Shown here one piece after another: positions 53,716 through 62,586 of a stretch of DNA of 64,000 bases. The notes below the pieces were generated by a model. The model ran no database searches. It saw only the letters and a program-made list of their open reading frames with translations, and was not told the DNA's origin. The stretch comes from Citrobacter sp. RHB25-C09 (GTDB taxonomy: Bacteria > Pseudomonadota > Gammaproteobacteria > Enterobacterales > Enterobacteriaceae). Within the stretch, counting starts at the first letter, position 1, and each line of letters starts with the position of its first letter. The position numbers and the translations under genes are program-made. Where the stretch lies: assembly GCF_013836145.1 (NCBI RefSeq), contig NZ_CP057483.1, forward strand, positions 2,914,001 to 2,978,000. Reading direction: 5' to 3'.

Positions 53716-54674
53716 AGCAGTCGTTCCAGCGCATCTTCGCCAATACACGGTAACGGGCTGTCGGGCCAGCGACGAATCTGCTGTGCCTGCATCAGGCTCA
53801 ACGTGTCCAGCCCTGGAATGGTCTGCGGCGTCAGCCATGCGGCAATGCGCGCCAACTGCGTTAAACCGAGGCTCGACTCGATCGATGAACTGATCACCGC
53901 CGTCAGATTTAACGCATGAGCGGCCTGCACTTGCTCACGCACTTTCTCCAGCGAGCCGGTTAGCGTCGGTTTAATCACCACTGCGCGCACGCCCTCTTCT
54001 GCTATGAAGGCAAAATCGGCTTCGCGCAGACTCTCATCCCAGGCGATGGCGATGCCCGTTTCACGGGCAAACGCGCGGGAATCATCGCGGGATTTACACG
54101 GTTCTTCGAGGAAAGCGATACGATCGCGATAGTCTGGATTCACATATTTCGCAAACTGTTGCGCTTTCAGCGGCGTCCAGGCCCGGTTTGCATCCAGACG
54201 CAAATGCAGTTCCGGTATCGCCTCCAGCAGCAGGTTAACCACCATGCCGTCACGCACTGCTTCGTAAAGCCCAACTTTAACCTTCGCGACTTTTTCGCCG
54301 GGCATGTCTGCAAGTTGCAATACCAGCTCGTCCGGATCGCCCGTACACAATGGTGCGGCGCGGTAATCCGCAGCCTCTGGCAACGTTCCGGCCAACTCCG
54401 CTAATGCACAGCTTGCGCCAAAAGCGACCGACGGCATTTCCGGCAGAGCATCCTGCCCTTGCAGCCAGCCGTTAACCCAGGAAAGCAGCGCGGTCTGTGC
54501 CTCCTCCCAGGATTCCGCGCTGAAGCCCGGCAGTGGGGAGACTTCCCCCCACCCTTCACGCTCGCCGTCGTGCAAACGGACATACAACCCATCGCGGGTT
54601 TTTAACCGCCTGTCGCGCAGAATCACTCCCGCGTCCATGGGGATCTGCCAGCGGTATACCTGCGCGTTACGCAT
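53712..54674 (-). CDS. menC: o-Succinylbenzoate synthase MenC
   Basis: Enolase-superfamily dehydratase that makes o-succinylbenzoate from SHCHC. The 320-residue protein shows VAKVKVGLYEA (catalytic Lys), LRLDANRAW, FLEEPCK, AWDESLRE and VVIKPTLTGS, the Asp/Glu/Asp metal ligands and second Lys of the family. TAATG overlap with menB. Confidence 0.96.
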   Translation of the reverse strand: MRNAQVYRWQIPMDAGVILRDRRLKTRDGLYVRLHDGEREGWGEVSPLPGFSAESWEEAQTALLSWVNGWLQGQDALPEMPSVAFGASCALAELAGTLPEAADYRAAPLCTGDPDELVLQLADMPGEKVAKVKVGLYEAVRDGMVVNLLLEAIPELHLRLDANRAWTPLKAQQFAKYVNPDYRDRIAFLEEPCKSRDDSRAFARETGIAIAWDESLREADFAFIAEEGVRAVVIKPTLTGSLEKVREQVQAAHALNLTAVISSSIESSLGLTQLARIAAWLTPQTIPGLDTLSLMQAQQIRRWPDSPLPCIGEDALERLL

Positions 54675-55531
54675 TATGGATTCCGTTTAAATTTGCTGAA
54701 ATCAGGCTGACGTTTCTGGTTGAAGGCGTTGCGGCCTTCCTGACCTTCTTCCGTCATGTAGAACAGCATAGTCGCGTTACCTGCCAGCTCTTGCAGGCCA
54801 GCCTGACCGTCGCAGTCAGCGTTGAGCGCCGCTTTCAGGCAACGCAGCGCCATTGGGCTGTTTTGCAGCATTTCGCGACACCAGCGTACTGTCTCTTTTT
54901 CGAGGTCAGCCAGCGGAACAACCGTGTTAACCAGCCCCATATCCAGCGCCTGTTGGGCGTCGTATTGACGGCACAGGAACCAGATTTCACGCGCCTTTTT
55001 CTGTCCAACGATACGCGCCATGTAAGATGCACCCCAGCCGCCGTCGAAAGAACCTACTTTCGGGCCGGTCTGGCCGAAGACGGCGTTTTCCGCCGCAATC
55101 GTCAGGTCGCACATCATGTGCAGCACGTGCCCGCCGCCGATAGAGTAGCCCGCAACCATCGCGACAACCGGCTTCGGACAGGTACGGATCTGGCGCTGGA
55201 AGTCGAGGACGTTCAGGTGATGAACACCGGAGTCATCCTGGTAACCGCCGTAGTCACCACGCACTTTCTGGTCGCCGCCAGCACAGAAGGCTTTGTCACC
55301 TGCACCGGTCAGGATAATCACGCCGACGTTGTCGTCATAGCGCGCATCCGCCAACGCCTGGATCATCTCTTTGACGGTCAGAGGACGAAAAGCGTTGCGC
55401 ACCTGCGGACGATTAATCGTAATTTTGGCGATACCGTCGGCGGATTTTTCATAACGAATATCCGTATACCCTTCGGAGCAGTCGTGCCATTCAGCCGGTG
55501 CGTAAAGCATTGTTTCATCAGGATAGATCAT
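54674..55531 (-). CDS. menB: 1,4-Dihydroxy-2-naphthoyl-CoA synthase MenB
   Basis: Crotonase-family enzyme that closes the naphthoquinone ring. The 285-residue protein has the oxyanion-hole segments GAGDKAFCAGGDQKVRG and AMVAGYSIGGGHVLHM, and FGQTGPKVGSFDGGWGA. It begins 15 bases after menH. Confidence 0.98.
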   Translation of the reverse strand: MIYPDETMLYAPAEWHDCSEGYTDIRYEKSADGIAKITINRPQVRNAFRPLTVKEMIQALADARYDDNVGVIILTGAGDKAFCAGGDQKVRGDYGGYQDDSGVHHLNVLDFQRQIRTCPKPVVAMVAGYSIGGGHVLHMMCDLTIAAENAVFGQTGPKVGSFDGGWGASYMARIVGQKKAREIWFLCRQYDAQQALDMGLVNTVVPLADLEKETVRWCREMLQNSPMALRCLKAALNADCDGQAGLQELAGNATMLFYMTEEGQEGRNAFNQKRQPDFSKFKRNP

Positions 55532-55546
55532 AGTGTGTCCTTTAAG

Positions 55547-56305
55547 TCAGAGACGCAGAATCTGAGCCAGACTGTCCACCACGCCAGCGGGATTTTCCCG
55601 ATGCGCATTGTGTCCGGCGTTACGAATCACATGGCTGCTCGCCGCTAACTCCGCCGCGAAGGCGCGAAATTTGCTGTCACGTTCACCATATAAATAATAA
55701 AACGGAAATTCGCGCGCGTTGAGCGCGTCGCGTAAATCAGGCTGTACCGCCAGCGAAGTGGCTTCCAGCATTGCTGCCAGGGTTTCGCCGTTGTTGCGAC
55801 TGCGCAAAGCGACCAGCGCTTCGCGTTGCTGCGCGTTCAGCGAAGCAAAGACCGGCTGCTGATACCAGTCCCGAAAAACCTCCGGCAACGCTTCCTGACG
55901 AAAACGTTGCGCCCAGAGACGATCGGACTGTTGGCGGACGGCGCGCTCGCTTTCGTCTTGCAGCCCAGGATGACCGCCTTCAACAACCAGTCCCATTAGA
56001 CCCGGCATTCCCTGGCAAGCCGCCATCATCGCGACTCTGCCGCCCAGGGAATACCCCAGCAACCAGAACTTAAGTATGTTGTAACTAAGTAAGGTTTCAC
56101 GCAGCAAGGCTATCACATCGGTAAAACCGCCAACGCGAATGTCTGCTGATCCGCCGTGGCCGGGGAGGTCGATATAGAGCCGGGAATAATCAGTAAACTG
56201 CTCGCCTACGGTCATCCATTCCGTCGCGTCACCAGAAAAACCGTGCAGGAATACCAGCCAGGGCGAGCCTGGCTGAGCCTGTTTTGCCTGCGCGTGCAGG
56301 ATCAT
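55547..56305 (-). CDS. menH: SHCHC synthase MenH
   Basis: Alpha/beta-hydrolase-fold lyase that removes pyruvate from SEPHCHC. The 252-residue protein has FLHGFSGDATEW near the N-terminus, the nucleophile elbow LLGYSLGGRVAM and a final His in NAGHNAHRENP. ATGA overlap with menD. Confidence 0.96.
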   Translation of the reverse strand: MILHAQAKQAQPGSPWLVFLHGFSGDATEWMTVGEQFTDYSRLYIDLPGHGGSADIRVGGFTDVIALLRETLLSYNILKFWLLGYSLGGRVAMMAACQGMPGLMGLVVEGGHPGLQDESERAVRQQSDRLWAQRFRQEALPEVFRDWYQQPVFASLNAQQREALVALRSRNNGETLAAMLEATSLAVQPDLRDALNAREFPFYYLYGERDSKFRAFAAELAASSHVIRNAGHNAHRENPAGVVDSLAQILRL

Positions 56306-57972
56306 AAATGACTCACCTGCGCCAGAAGCTGTTGCAGGGTTTGTGTGCCGTCAGTGTCGTTCACCACCAGCTCAATGACCGTGGTCGTCGGGGTGCGCCA
56401 CGCGCCTGCCAGCGCCGCTTCCAGCTCATCCCAGCTTTCTGGTCGATGATACTTCAGGTTGAACATGGCGGCAGCGTGTTCAAAATGGACGTTTTGCGGC
56501 ATCAGGTAGAAGCGCTCGCGTTCACTCTGCGGCGTGGGTAGCAGCGAGAAAATTTGTCCGCCGTTATTGTTCACCACAATGAGGACGAACGGAGCGGAAA
56601 CCTGGCGCAATAAGGCCAGTGCGTTCAGGTCGTACAGCGCAGAAAGATCGCCAACAATCGCCAGCGTCGATTTTGCGCTGGCGCGTTGAACGCCAGCGGC
56701 GGTTGAAAGCAGCCCATCAATACCGCTGGCGCCGCGATTGCTGTACACCGGGTAGCCTGCCGGGAGCTGAGAGAATGCATCAATCAGACGCACGACCAGG
56801 CTGTTGCCCACAAACAGTTGTCCCTGTTCAGGCAGATAATCACGAATGCGATGCGCCAGCTGCGCCTCACCAAATGTGTCACGACGCGCTGCAACCGCCT
56901 GCCAGGCCTGCTCAGCCAGCTGCGGGATCGCGACGGCCCAGGGCTGACGTTTCTCTGCCGGGTGCAGTTCCAGCCAGTCGCCAATTTTCGCCACCAGACG
57001 GCGACCACGGTGATTCGCCGGGTCCAGTCGTCCTTCGAGATTATCGACAATCCAGTACTCTTCAGGCTCACAGCTGGCCTGCCATTGCAGTAAACGTTTA
57101 CCTGTCAGGCTGCTGCCAAGCTGCACTACAATCTGCGCCTGTTGCAGTTCGGTCACCGCTTTCGCATTACCCAGCCAGAGATCGGCGCAGGGTAGCGGTT
57201 GTCCGGTTTGTGACAGCACATCGCCAATCAGCGGCCAACCCAGCATCTGCGCCCACTGGGCGACTTTTTTGCCCTCTTCCGCGCTCATCCGTCCGGCGAC
57301 AACAACGCCGCGTTTTTGCCGCCAGAAGAACCAGTCTCGCTGTTTGTCGCTTTCGAGCCGACGCGCTTCGCGCAGCCAGGGTTTATCATCCTGCCACCAG
57401 TCACCCAAACGCTGTTGCCACGCCAGACCGGTATCGTCCATGTCGCCATACAGCGGCTCGGCAAAGGGACAGTTGATGTGAACGGCGCCGGCATGCAGGG
57501 ACGCCAGCGCATTGTCGATGGTCGACACCAGCCAACTGGCAGGAATATCCTGCGTCGGACGCGGAAGTGAAAGTGTTTGGGATGGATGGGAGGCAAACAT
57601 CCCAACCTGGCGAATGGCCTGGTTCGCACCACAGTCGATCAGTTCAGGAGGGCGATCGGCAGTCAGTAAAATCAATTTTTCACCGGTCAATCCCGCTTCG
57701 ATCAACGCCGGATAAAGATTAGCGACCGCAGTGCCAGAAGTCACAATCACTGCAACAGGCTGCCGGCTGACCTTTGCCAGACCCAGCGCCAGATGCCCAA
57801 GCCCACGCTCATCAAAATGCGTGTGGTGAATAAAAGCAGCGTTCTCCGCCGCCGCAAGAGTGAGCGGGGTGGAACGAGAGCCCGGGGCAATGCAGACATG
57901 CCTGACGCCGTGGCGAGTTAATGCTTCCAGTATGACCGCCGCCCAGCGTCGGTTAAATGCGCTTACTGACAT
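56302..57972 (-). CDS. menD: SEPHCHC synthase MenD
   Basis: Thiamine diphosphate enzyme that joins 2-oxoglutarate to isochorismate, the first committed step to menaquinone. The start MSVSAFNRRW gives 556 residues as in E. coli; a Met 14 codons upstream is less likely. Motifs include CIAPGSRSTPLTLAA, the cofactor activator region SGTAVANLYPALIEAG and ThDP-binding GDLSALYDLN...VNNNGG. Confidence 0.97.
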   Translation of the reverse strand: MSVSAFNRRWAAVILEALTRHGVRHVCIAPGSRSTPLTLAAAENAAFIHHTHFDERGLGHLALGLAKVSRQPVAVIVTSGTAVANLYPALIEAGLTGEKLILLTADRPPELIDCGANQAIRQVGMFASHPSQTLSLPRPTQDIPASWLVSTIDNALASLHAGAVHINCPFAEPLYGDMDDTGLAWQQRLGDWWQDDKPWLREARRLESDKQRDWFFWRQKRGVVVAGRMSAEEGKKVAQWAQMLGWPLIGDVLSQTGQPLPCADLWLGNAKAVTELQQAQIVVQLGSSLTGKRLLQWQASCEPEEYWIVDNLEGRLDPANHRGRRLVAKIGDWLELHPAEKRQPWAVAIPQLAEQAWQAVAARRDTFGEAQLAHRIRDYLPEQGQLFVGNSLVVRLIDAFSQLPAGYPVYSNRGASGIDGLLSTAAGVQRASAKSTLAIVGDLSALYDLNALALLRQVSAPFVLIVVNNNGGQIFSLLPTPQSERERFYLMPQNVHFEHAAAMFNLKYHRPESWDELEAALAGAWRTPTTTVIELVVNDTDGTQTLQQLLAQVSHL

Positions 57973-58201
57973 GTAATTGTCCGGTATCAATAGTGCGTCT
58001 AAGAGCCATCCCAATCGGGTAATTTAGTGGTCAGTTTGTCCGTAGAGAATTAGTGCTCAGATTTTCACGTACTGTGTACGCTCCAGTTCTTCCGCGCTGT
58101 CCGTGTCCAAACTGCCTTTAACAATTTTCCCTACCGGGACAAGCTATAAGTATAGAGTTCGGCGAAAAATGGATTATTGATATGAGTCGGAAATATATGA
58201 C
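57973..58201. other. Unassigned spacer between menF and menD
   Basis: A 229-base gap in an otherwise tightly packed men cluster. On the minus strand 58134-58048 there is a 28-codon open stretch ending ELERTQYVKI then TGA, preceded directly by TAG, so it could be the tail of a lost gene or chance. I see no REP and no clear terminator. Origin unknown. Confidence 0.4.
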
Positions 58202-59503
58202 TCACAGCGCGTCCATCTGTAATAAAGTCCGCAACCCGGCGGCTTTGTTGTCAATTTCCTGCCACTCCTGTTCAGGATCTGAACCGCGCACGATGCCCGC
58301 GCCGGCATACAGTCGAACGACGTTGCGCGAGATTTTAGCCGAGCGCAGAGAAACACAAAACTCGCTTTGCTGTAGCGACAGATACCCTGCTGAGCCAGCA
58401 TACCATTCACGCTCGAAGGGTTCGTGCTGTTGAATAAAGGCATGCGCGCGTTCGCGGGGTATTCCGGCCACCGCCGCCGTAGGCTGAAGCTGAACTAAAC
58501 AGAGCCGGTCATCGGGTTGGTTGAGCGCGGTCCAGATACAGCGTCGCAGATGCTGTACTTTGCGCAACCTCAACACCTGCGGAGGCAGAACATCCAGCGA
58601 ATGGGTGTGTGACTGCAACCGCTGACAGATATCTTCCACCACCAGCATATTTTCTCGCTGGTTTTTATCATCCTTCATCAGCCAGTCGCCCAGTTGTCTG
58701 GCCTGACGATCGTCCGGGTGATTCGCCACCGTTCCGGCCAGCGCTTCGGTGCGTAAAGCGTTGCCACGCCGCCGCCAGAGACGCTCTGGCGACGATCCCA
58801 GGAAAGCATCTTCAGCGGAAAACGCCATGAAAAAATGATAACAATTGAGGTTCAGACGACGACTTGAGGCCATGACCGCAGCAGCATTAACACACTGTGA
58901 AAACTGCAGATCGCTGGCGCGCGCCAGCACAACCTTGTCGAGGGTTTCCTCGGCGATGGTTTGGGTGGCTCGTTGAATCAGGCTTATCCAGCCGGCTTTT
59001 TCCGGCCGGTGCTGTTCGCCCGTCAGGGTCAGATGGAGCGCCGGCAGCGGCTTCATTTCCGCCAGCGATGCGAGAAACGTCCGCGCTCTGTCGGCATCTT
59101 CACGCAGAGAACTCTCGCTGAGCAGATGCAGGCGCAGTATCGCCGTACCCGCGCAGCGTCGCCATTCCAGACGGGGCAGAAACAACGCGCCTTTCTGTGG
59201 GTCGAACGCGTTCAGCCCCCAGATACGCAGGTCGGTTTGCTGCGGATAGTGTTGAAGAAACTGCTGAGCGCACTCCAGTGAGGGAAATTGTGCTGCCGTA
59301 CCCAGCACGGCGGCTTCTTCATCACCGTTGCGCTGTTGCCAGTAAAATTGCGGATAGACAGACTGGCTTGCCAGCCAGCTCAGGGCATCAAAGGCGTCAT
59401 TCAGAGGGAAAGAGACATCAAAAACGCGAATTCCAGGTGCCGTCGGGATCGCCTGCGACAAATGGCGCATCAGACTTTCCAGCGCAGTAGTGAATGAATG
59501 CAC
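58202..59503 (-). CDS. menF: Menaquinone-specific isochorismate synthase MenF
   Basis: Converts chorismate to isochorismate for menaquinone. The 433-residue protein belongs to the chorismate-utilising family: catalytic Lys in LDKVVLARA (about 190), TEALAGTVAN, LVVEDICQRL, LQPTAAVAGIP and the C-terminal YAGAGIVRGSDPEQEW. First gene of the men series here; its promoter candidate is at 59532-59567. Confidence 0.97.
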   Translation of the reverse strand: MHSFTTALESLMRHLSQAIPTAPGIRVFDVSFPLNDAFDALSWLASQSVYPQFYWQQRNGDEEAAVLGTAAQFPSLECAQQFLQHYPQQTDLRIWGLNAFDPQKGALFLPRLEWRRCAGTAILRLHLLSESSLREDADRARTFLASLAEMKPLPALHLTLTGEQHRPEKAGWISLIQRATQTIAEETLDKVVLARASDLQFSQCVNAAAVMASSRRLNLNCYHFFMAFSAEDAFLGSSPERLWRRRGNALRTEALAGTVANHPDDRQARQLGDWLMKDDKNQRENMLVVEDICQRLQSHTHSLDVLPPQVLRLRKVQHLRRCIWTALNQPDDRLCLVQLQPTAAVAGIPRERAHAFIQQHEPFEREWYAGSAGYLSLQQSEFCVSLRSAKISRNVVRLYAGAGIVRGSDPEQEWQEIDNKAAGLRTLLQMDAL

Positions 59504-59531
59504 GCGGACCTCTCCCTGTTAAAAACCTCAC

Positions 59532-59567
59532 ATTATACGGGGTACTGCGACAAAAATGCAGTACCCC
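59532..59567 (-). promoter_or_regulatory. menF -10 element with overlapping 10-base perfect palindrome
   Basis: Minus-strand TATAAT at 59537-59532 lies 29 bases before menF. Immediately upstream is a perfect inverted repeat GGGGTACTGC/GCAGTACCCC (59539-59548 and 59558-59567, 9-base loop) that would cover the -35 region. It could be an operator for menF or the elaB transcript end, but no T run follows. Confidence 0.55.
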
Positions 59568-59600
59568 AGTTTAGGGAGGATGTGAGATCCCGTTTACAAA

Positions 59601-59906
59601 TTAACGCCGCGCCAGCAGTAACCCAAGCACCAGGCCAACTGCGGCACCAGCGCCTATGCCCTGCCACGGTTTTTCATGCACGTAATCATCAGCCCGGTAA
59701 ACCGCCTTCTTCGCCCGGTAATAGTAACTGTCTGAGGCATGACTCACCCGGTTTTTGACCTCCTCCAGGGCCTTTTCGGCACGCGCCTTGAGCTCAATAT
59801 ACTTTTGATCGGCGGGATCGCCTGAGGAGCGAAGCACCTCTTCCAGCGTTTCACTCAGCAACGTCAGGTCGTCATCAATATGTGAATCACCAAATTGAAA
59901 AGCCAT
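59601..59906 (-). CDS. elaB: ElaB, tail-anchored inner-membrane stress protein (DUF883)
   Basis: A 101-residue DUF883 protein with a long amphipathic helical region (about 10-75) and a C-terminal membrane anchor GIGAGAAVGLVLGLLLARR. Relatives are stationary-phase, ribosome-associated, tail-anchored proteins controlled by RpoS in E. coli. The sequence after residue 4 is almost the E. coli protein. Confidence 0.94.
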   Translation of the reverse strand: MAFQFGDSHIDDDLTLLSETLEEVLRSSGDPADQKYIELKARAEKALEEVKNRVSHASDSYYYRAKKAVYRADDYVHEKPWQGIGAGAAVGLVLGLLLARR

Positions 59907-59960
59907 TCTCGTTCTCCATTTTAGTAAAACCTGCCCCTAACTATAGACAACGACGCGGGT

Positions 59961-60422
59961 TTACGCCCGAATCACCTCACGCGCCATACCGATATGCGCA
60001 ATGCCATCCTCATCATAGACGTCCGTTACCGGTACAAAGCCAAAGCGCCCATAGAAGTCTTGCAGATGCGCCTGCGCCCCCAGATACAGCGCCTTCTCTG
60101 GCCAGTGTTGCTGGCAGGAAGCCAATGTCTGCGCCATTAAATTTTGTCCCAGTTTCTCCCCGCGCAGGGCTTCACTGACAATGACCCGCCCGATAACCAC
60201 CGGCTCAAGTTCTTCATCACTTTTCAGAATCCTCGCATACGCCACCAGCTCATCGTTGTACCAGCCCAGGATATGACGATTTTCGCCGACCAGATCATCG
60301 CCATCGATATCCTGATATGGGCAATTCTGTTCGACGACAAACACGGCGCAGCGCAGCTTTAGCAGCGCGTACAGTTGGGGGACGGTTAATTCTGCATGAT
60401 GCAGATCTTGCCAGGTAATCAT
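59961..60422 (-). CDS. elaA: GNAT-family acetyltransferase ElaA
   Basis: A 153-residue GNAT-fold protein of unknown substrate. Acetyl-CoA-binding region VIGRVIVSEALRGEKLGQNLM is visible. It is divergent from rbn and 54 bases upstream of elaB. Confidence 0.92.
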   Translation of the reverse strand: MITWQDLHHAELTVPQLYALLKLRCAVFVVEQNCPYQDIDGDDLVGENRHILGWYNDELVAYARILKSDEELEPVVIGRVIVSEALRGEKLGQNLMAQTLASCQQHWPEKALYLGAQAHLQDFYGRFGFVPVTDVYDEDGIAHIGMAREVIRA

Positions 60423-60487
60423 CGTGCGCTCCTTTTGCCTAAACGTTTTATACTAGCCAGAATATTTGGCAAAAGTGTAATGAAATG

Positions 60488-61435
60488 ATGGATTTTATTT
60501 TTCTGGGTACCTCAGCAGGCGTGCCCACTCGCGCACGAAACGTCACGGCTGTTTTGCTGCACCTTCAGCATCCGACACAGCCGAGTCTGTGGCTATTTGA
60601 TTGCGGTGAAGGCACTCAGCACCAGATGCTGAGCACCGCTTTCCACCCCGGCAAAATTGAGCGCATTTTTATCAGCCATTTGCATGGCGATCATCTGTTT
60701 GGCCTGCCCGGATTGTTGTGCAGTCGCTCAATGGCGGGTAACGCCCACCCCCTGACGATCTACGGACCGAAGGGGATCCGCGAATTCACCGAAACCGCAT
60801 TGCGTCTGAGCGGCTCATGGACCGACTATCCCCTGGAGATCGTCGAAATCAGTGCCGGTGTGATCCTCGACGACGGGCTACGTAAAGTGACAGCCTATCC
60901 GCTGGAACACCCGCTTGAATGCTATGGCTACCGGGTAGAAGAACATGACAAGCCCGGTGCGCTGGACGCAAATGCGCTCAAAGCCGCAGGCGTGCAGCCC
61001 GGGCCGTGGTTCCAGGATCTGAAGGCAGGAAAAGTCGTCACGCTTGATGATGGCCGCGTCATTAATGGCGCAGAGTTCCTCGCCCCGGCCACGCCCGGTA
61101 AAAAGGTCGCTATTTTTGGCGACACGGCGCCGTGCGCGTCTGCCCGCGAACTGGCCAACGGCGTTGATATGATGATCCACGAAACCACGCTCGATACCGC
61201 AATGGAAGAAAAAGCGAACAGCCGGGGACACAGTTCCACTCGTCAGGCTGCGCTGCTAGCGAGAGAAGCGGGTGTCGGCAGGTTAATAATGACTCACGTT
61301 AGCTCACGCTATGACGAGGCGGGCTGTCAGCGCCTGCTGGAAGAGTGCCAGGCGATTTTCCCCGCCACTAACCTCGCCAGTGATTTCGCCGTTTTCAGCG
61401 TTCAGCGCTCCATTTTTCGTCCGCTGTGCCGATAA
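60488..61435 (+). CDS. rbn: Ribonuclease BN / RNase Z homologue
   Basis: Zinc metallo-beta-lactamase-fold tRNA 3'-processing enzyme. Metal-binding motif SHLHGDHLFGLPG (HxHxDH) near residue 64, later IFGDTAPC, HETTLDTAM and THVSSRYD. The start MDFIFLGT aligns with the family; a Met lies one codon earlier (60485). The protein is about ten residues longer at the C-terminus (SVQRSIFRPLCR) than E. coli Rbn. No strong ribosome binding site is visible. Confidence 0.95.
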   Translation: MDFIFLGTSAGVPTRARNVTAVLLHLQHPTQPSLWLFDCGEGTQHQMLSTAFHPGKIERIFISHLHGDHLFGLPGLLCSRSMAGNAHPLTIYGPKGIREFTETALRLSGSWTDYPLEIVEISAGVILDDGLRKVTAYPLEHPLECYGYRVEEHDKPGALDANALKAAGVQPGPWFQDLKAGKVVTLDDGRVINGAEFLAPATPGKKVAIFGDTAPCASARELANGVDMMIHETTLDTAMEEKANSRGHSSTRQAALLAREAGVGRLIMTHVSSRYDEAGCQRLLEECQAIFPATNLASDFAVFSVQRSIFRPLCR

Positions 61436-61469
61436 CTGTTAAAAGCTCAGTATTCTCACAGAGGACAGA

Positions 61470-62474
61470 ATGGACAATTTCCAGAAAGAAATCGATGACA
61501 GGGCGAACCTGACCCTGTCCAACCGCTTTGAACTGTTGCTGTTTCGTCTTGGTACTTCCGTCGACGAGCAGAAATCAGAACTGTTTGGCATTAACGTCTT
61601 TAAGCTGCGTGAAATTGTCCCGATGCCTTCCTTTACGCGCCCGGCGGGCATGAAGGCGCCGCTGCTTGGAATGGTCAACATCCGTGACCAGGTGATTCCG
61701 GTTATCGATCTCCCCGCCGTTGCAGGTTGCAAGCCAGAGAATGGGCTGAATATTCTGCTGATCACCGAATATGCCCGCAGTATCCAGGCCTTCGCCGTCG
61801 AGTCGGTCGAAAATATTATGCGTCTCGACTGGAAGCAGGTGCATACCGCTGAGAAAGCGGTAAACGGTCGCTACATCACCAGTATCGCCTGTCTTGATGA
61901 GAATAAAGAAACCAATAACCTGGCGATGGTACTCGACGTGGAGCAGATCCTGTATGACATCGTGCCGTCCGATCACGACCTGCGCGCGACAAAACTTCAG
62001 ACCAGTAAGTTCAACATCCCTGGCGGTTCTGTCGCCATTGTCGCTGAGGATTCCCGCGTTGCCCGCGCCATGCTGGAAAAAGGACTGACGGCGATGGAGA
62101 TCCCGCATCAGATGCACATTACCGGCAAAGACGCGTGGGATAAAATTCAACAGCTGGCGCAAGAGGCAGAGGCCGAAGGCAAAGCCATCAACGAGAAAAT
62201 CGCGCTGGTGTTAACCGATCTTGAGATGCCGGAGATGGATGGTTTTACCCTCACCCGCCTGATCAAAACGGACAGCCGCCTGCAAAACATTCCCGTGGTG
62301 ATCCACTCCTCTCTTTCCGGCAGCGCAAACGAAGATCACGTGCGCAAAGTGAAAGCCGATGGCTACGTGGCGAAGTTTGAAATTAACGAGTTGTCTTCGG
62401 TACTGGAAGAGGTGTTGGACCGGGCGGCACGAAACATGAGCGGCCCACTGGTAAGCCGGCAACGCATTGCCTGA
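61470..62474 (+). CDS. cheV: Chemotaxis coupling/receiver protein CheV
   Basis: Links chemoreceptors to CheA and may damp signalling through its receiver domain. The 334-residue protein has an N-terminal CheW-like domain (about 15-170; LFGINVFKLREIVPMP, GMVNIRDQVIPVIDL) and a C-terminal receiver (about 185-320) with acidic residues in IVAEDSR and phospho-acceptor Asp in LVLTDLEMPEMDG. Salmonella has cheV at the same place; E. coli K-12 lacks it. No other chemotaxis gene is in the window. Confidence 0.95.
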   Translation: MDNFQKEIDDRANLTLSNRFELLLFRLGTSVDEQKSELFGINVFKLREIVPMPSFTRPAGMKAPLLGMVNIRDQVIPVIDLPAVAGCKPENGLNILLITEYARSIQAFAVESVENIMRLDWKQVHTAEKAVNGRYITSIACLDENKETNNLAMVLDVEQILYDIVPSDHDLRATKLQTSKFNIPGGSVAIVAEDSRVARAMLEKGLTAMEIPHQMHITGKDAWDKIQQLAQEAEAEGKAINEKIALVLTDLEMPEMDGFTLTRLIKTDSRLQNIPVVIHSSLSGSANEDHVRKVKADGYVAKFEINELSSVLEEVLDRAARNMSGPLVSRQRIA

Positions 62475-62484
62475 TAACGGTCTG

Positions 62485-62516
62485 GATGCCGGATGGCGCT
62501 ACGCTTATCCGGCCTG
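62485..62516. repeat. REP unit after cheV
   Basis: GATGCCGGATGGCGCTACGCTTATCCGGCC in the gap between convergent cheV and nuoN. Confidence 0.85.
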
Positions 62517-62543
62517 ATTTCCTGGATTGGCTTGTAGAACAAT

Positions 62544-62570
62544 AAAAAAACCCGCCGAAGCGGGTTTTTT
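62544..62570. terminator. Bidirectional terminator between cheV and nuoN
   Basis: AAAAAAACCCGC-CGAA-GCGGGTTTTTT: a GC stem with A and T runs on both sides, so it can end cheV on the plus strand and the nuo operon on the minus strand. Confidence 0.92.
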
Positions 62571-62586
62571 CGTTTCTGCCTGTCGC

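Noticed and set aside
54533..55648. 371-codon open frame on the plus strand opposite menC and menB
   Set aside because: Spans two real genes that overlap in TAATG; composition is that of a shadow frame.
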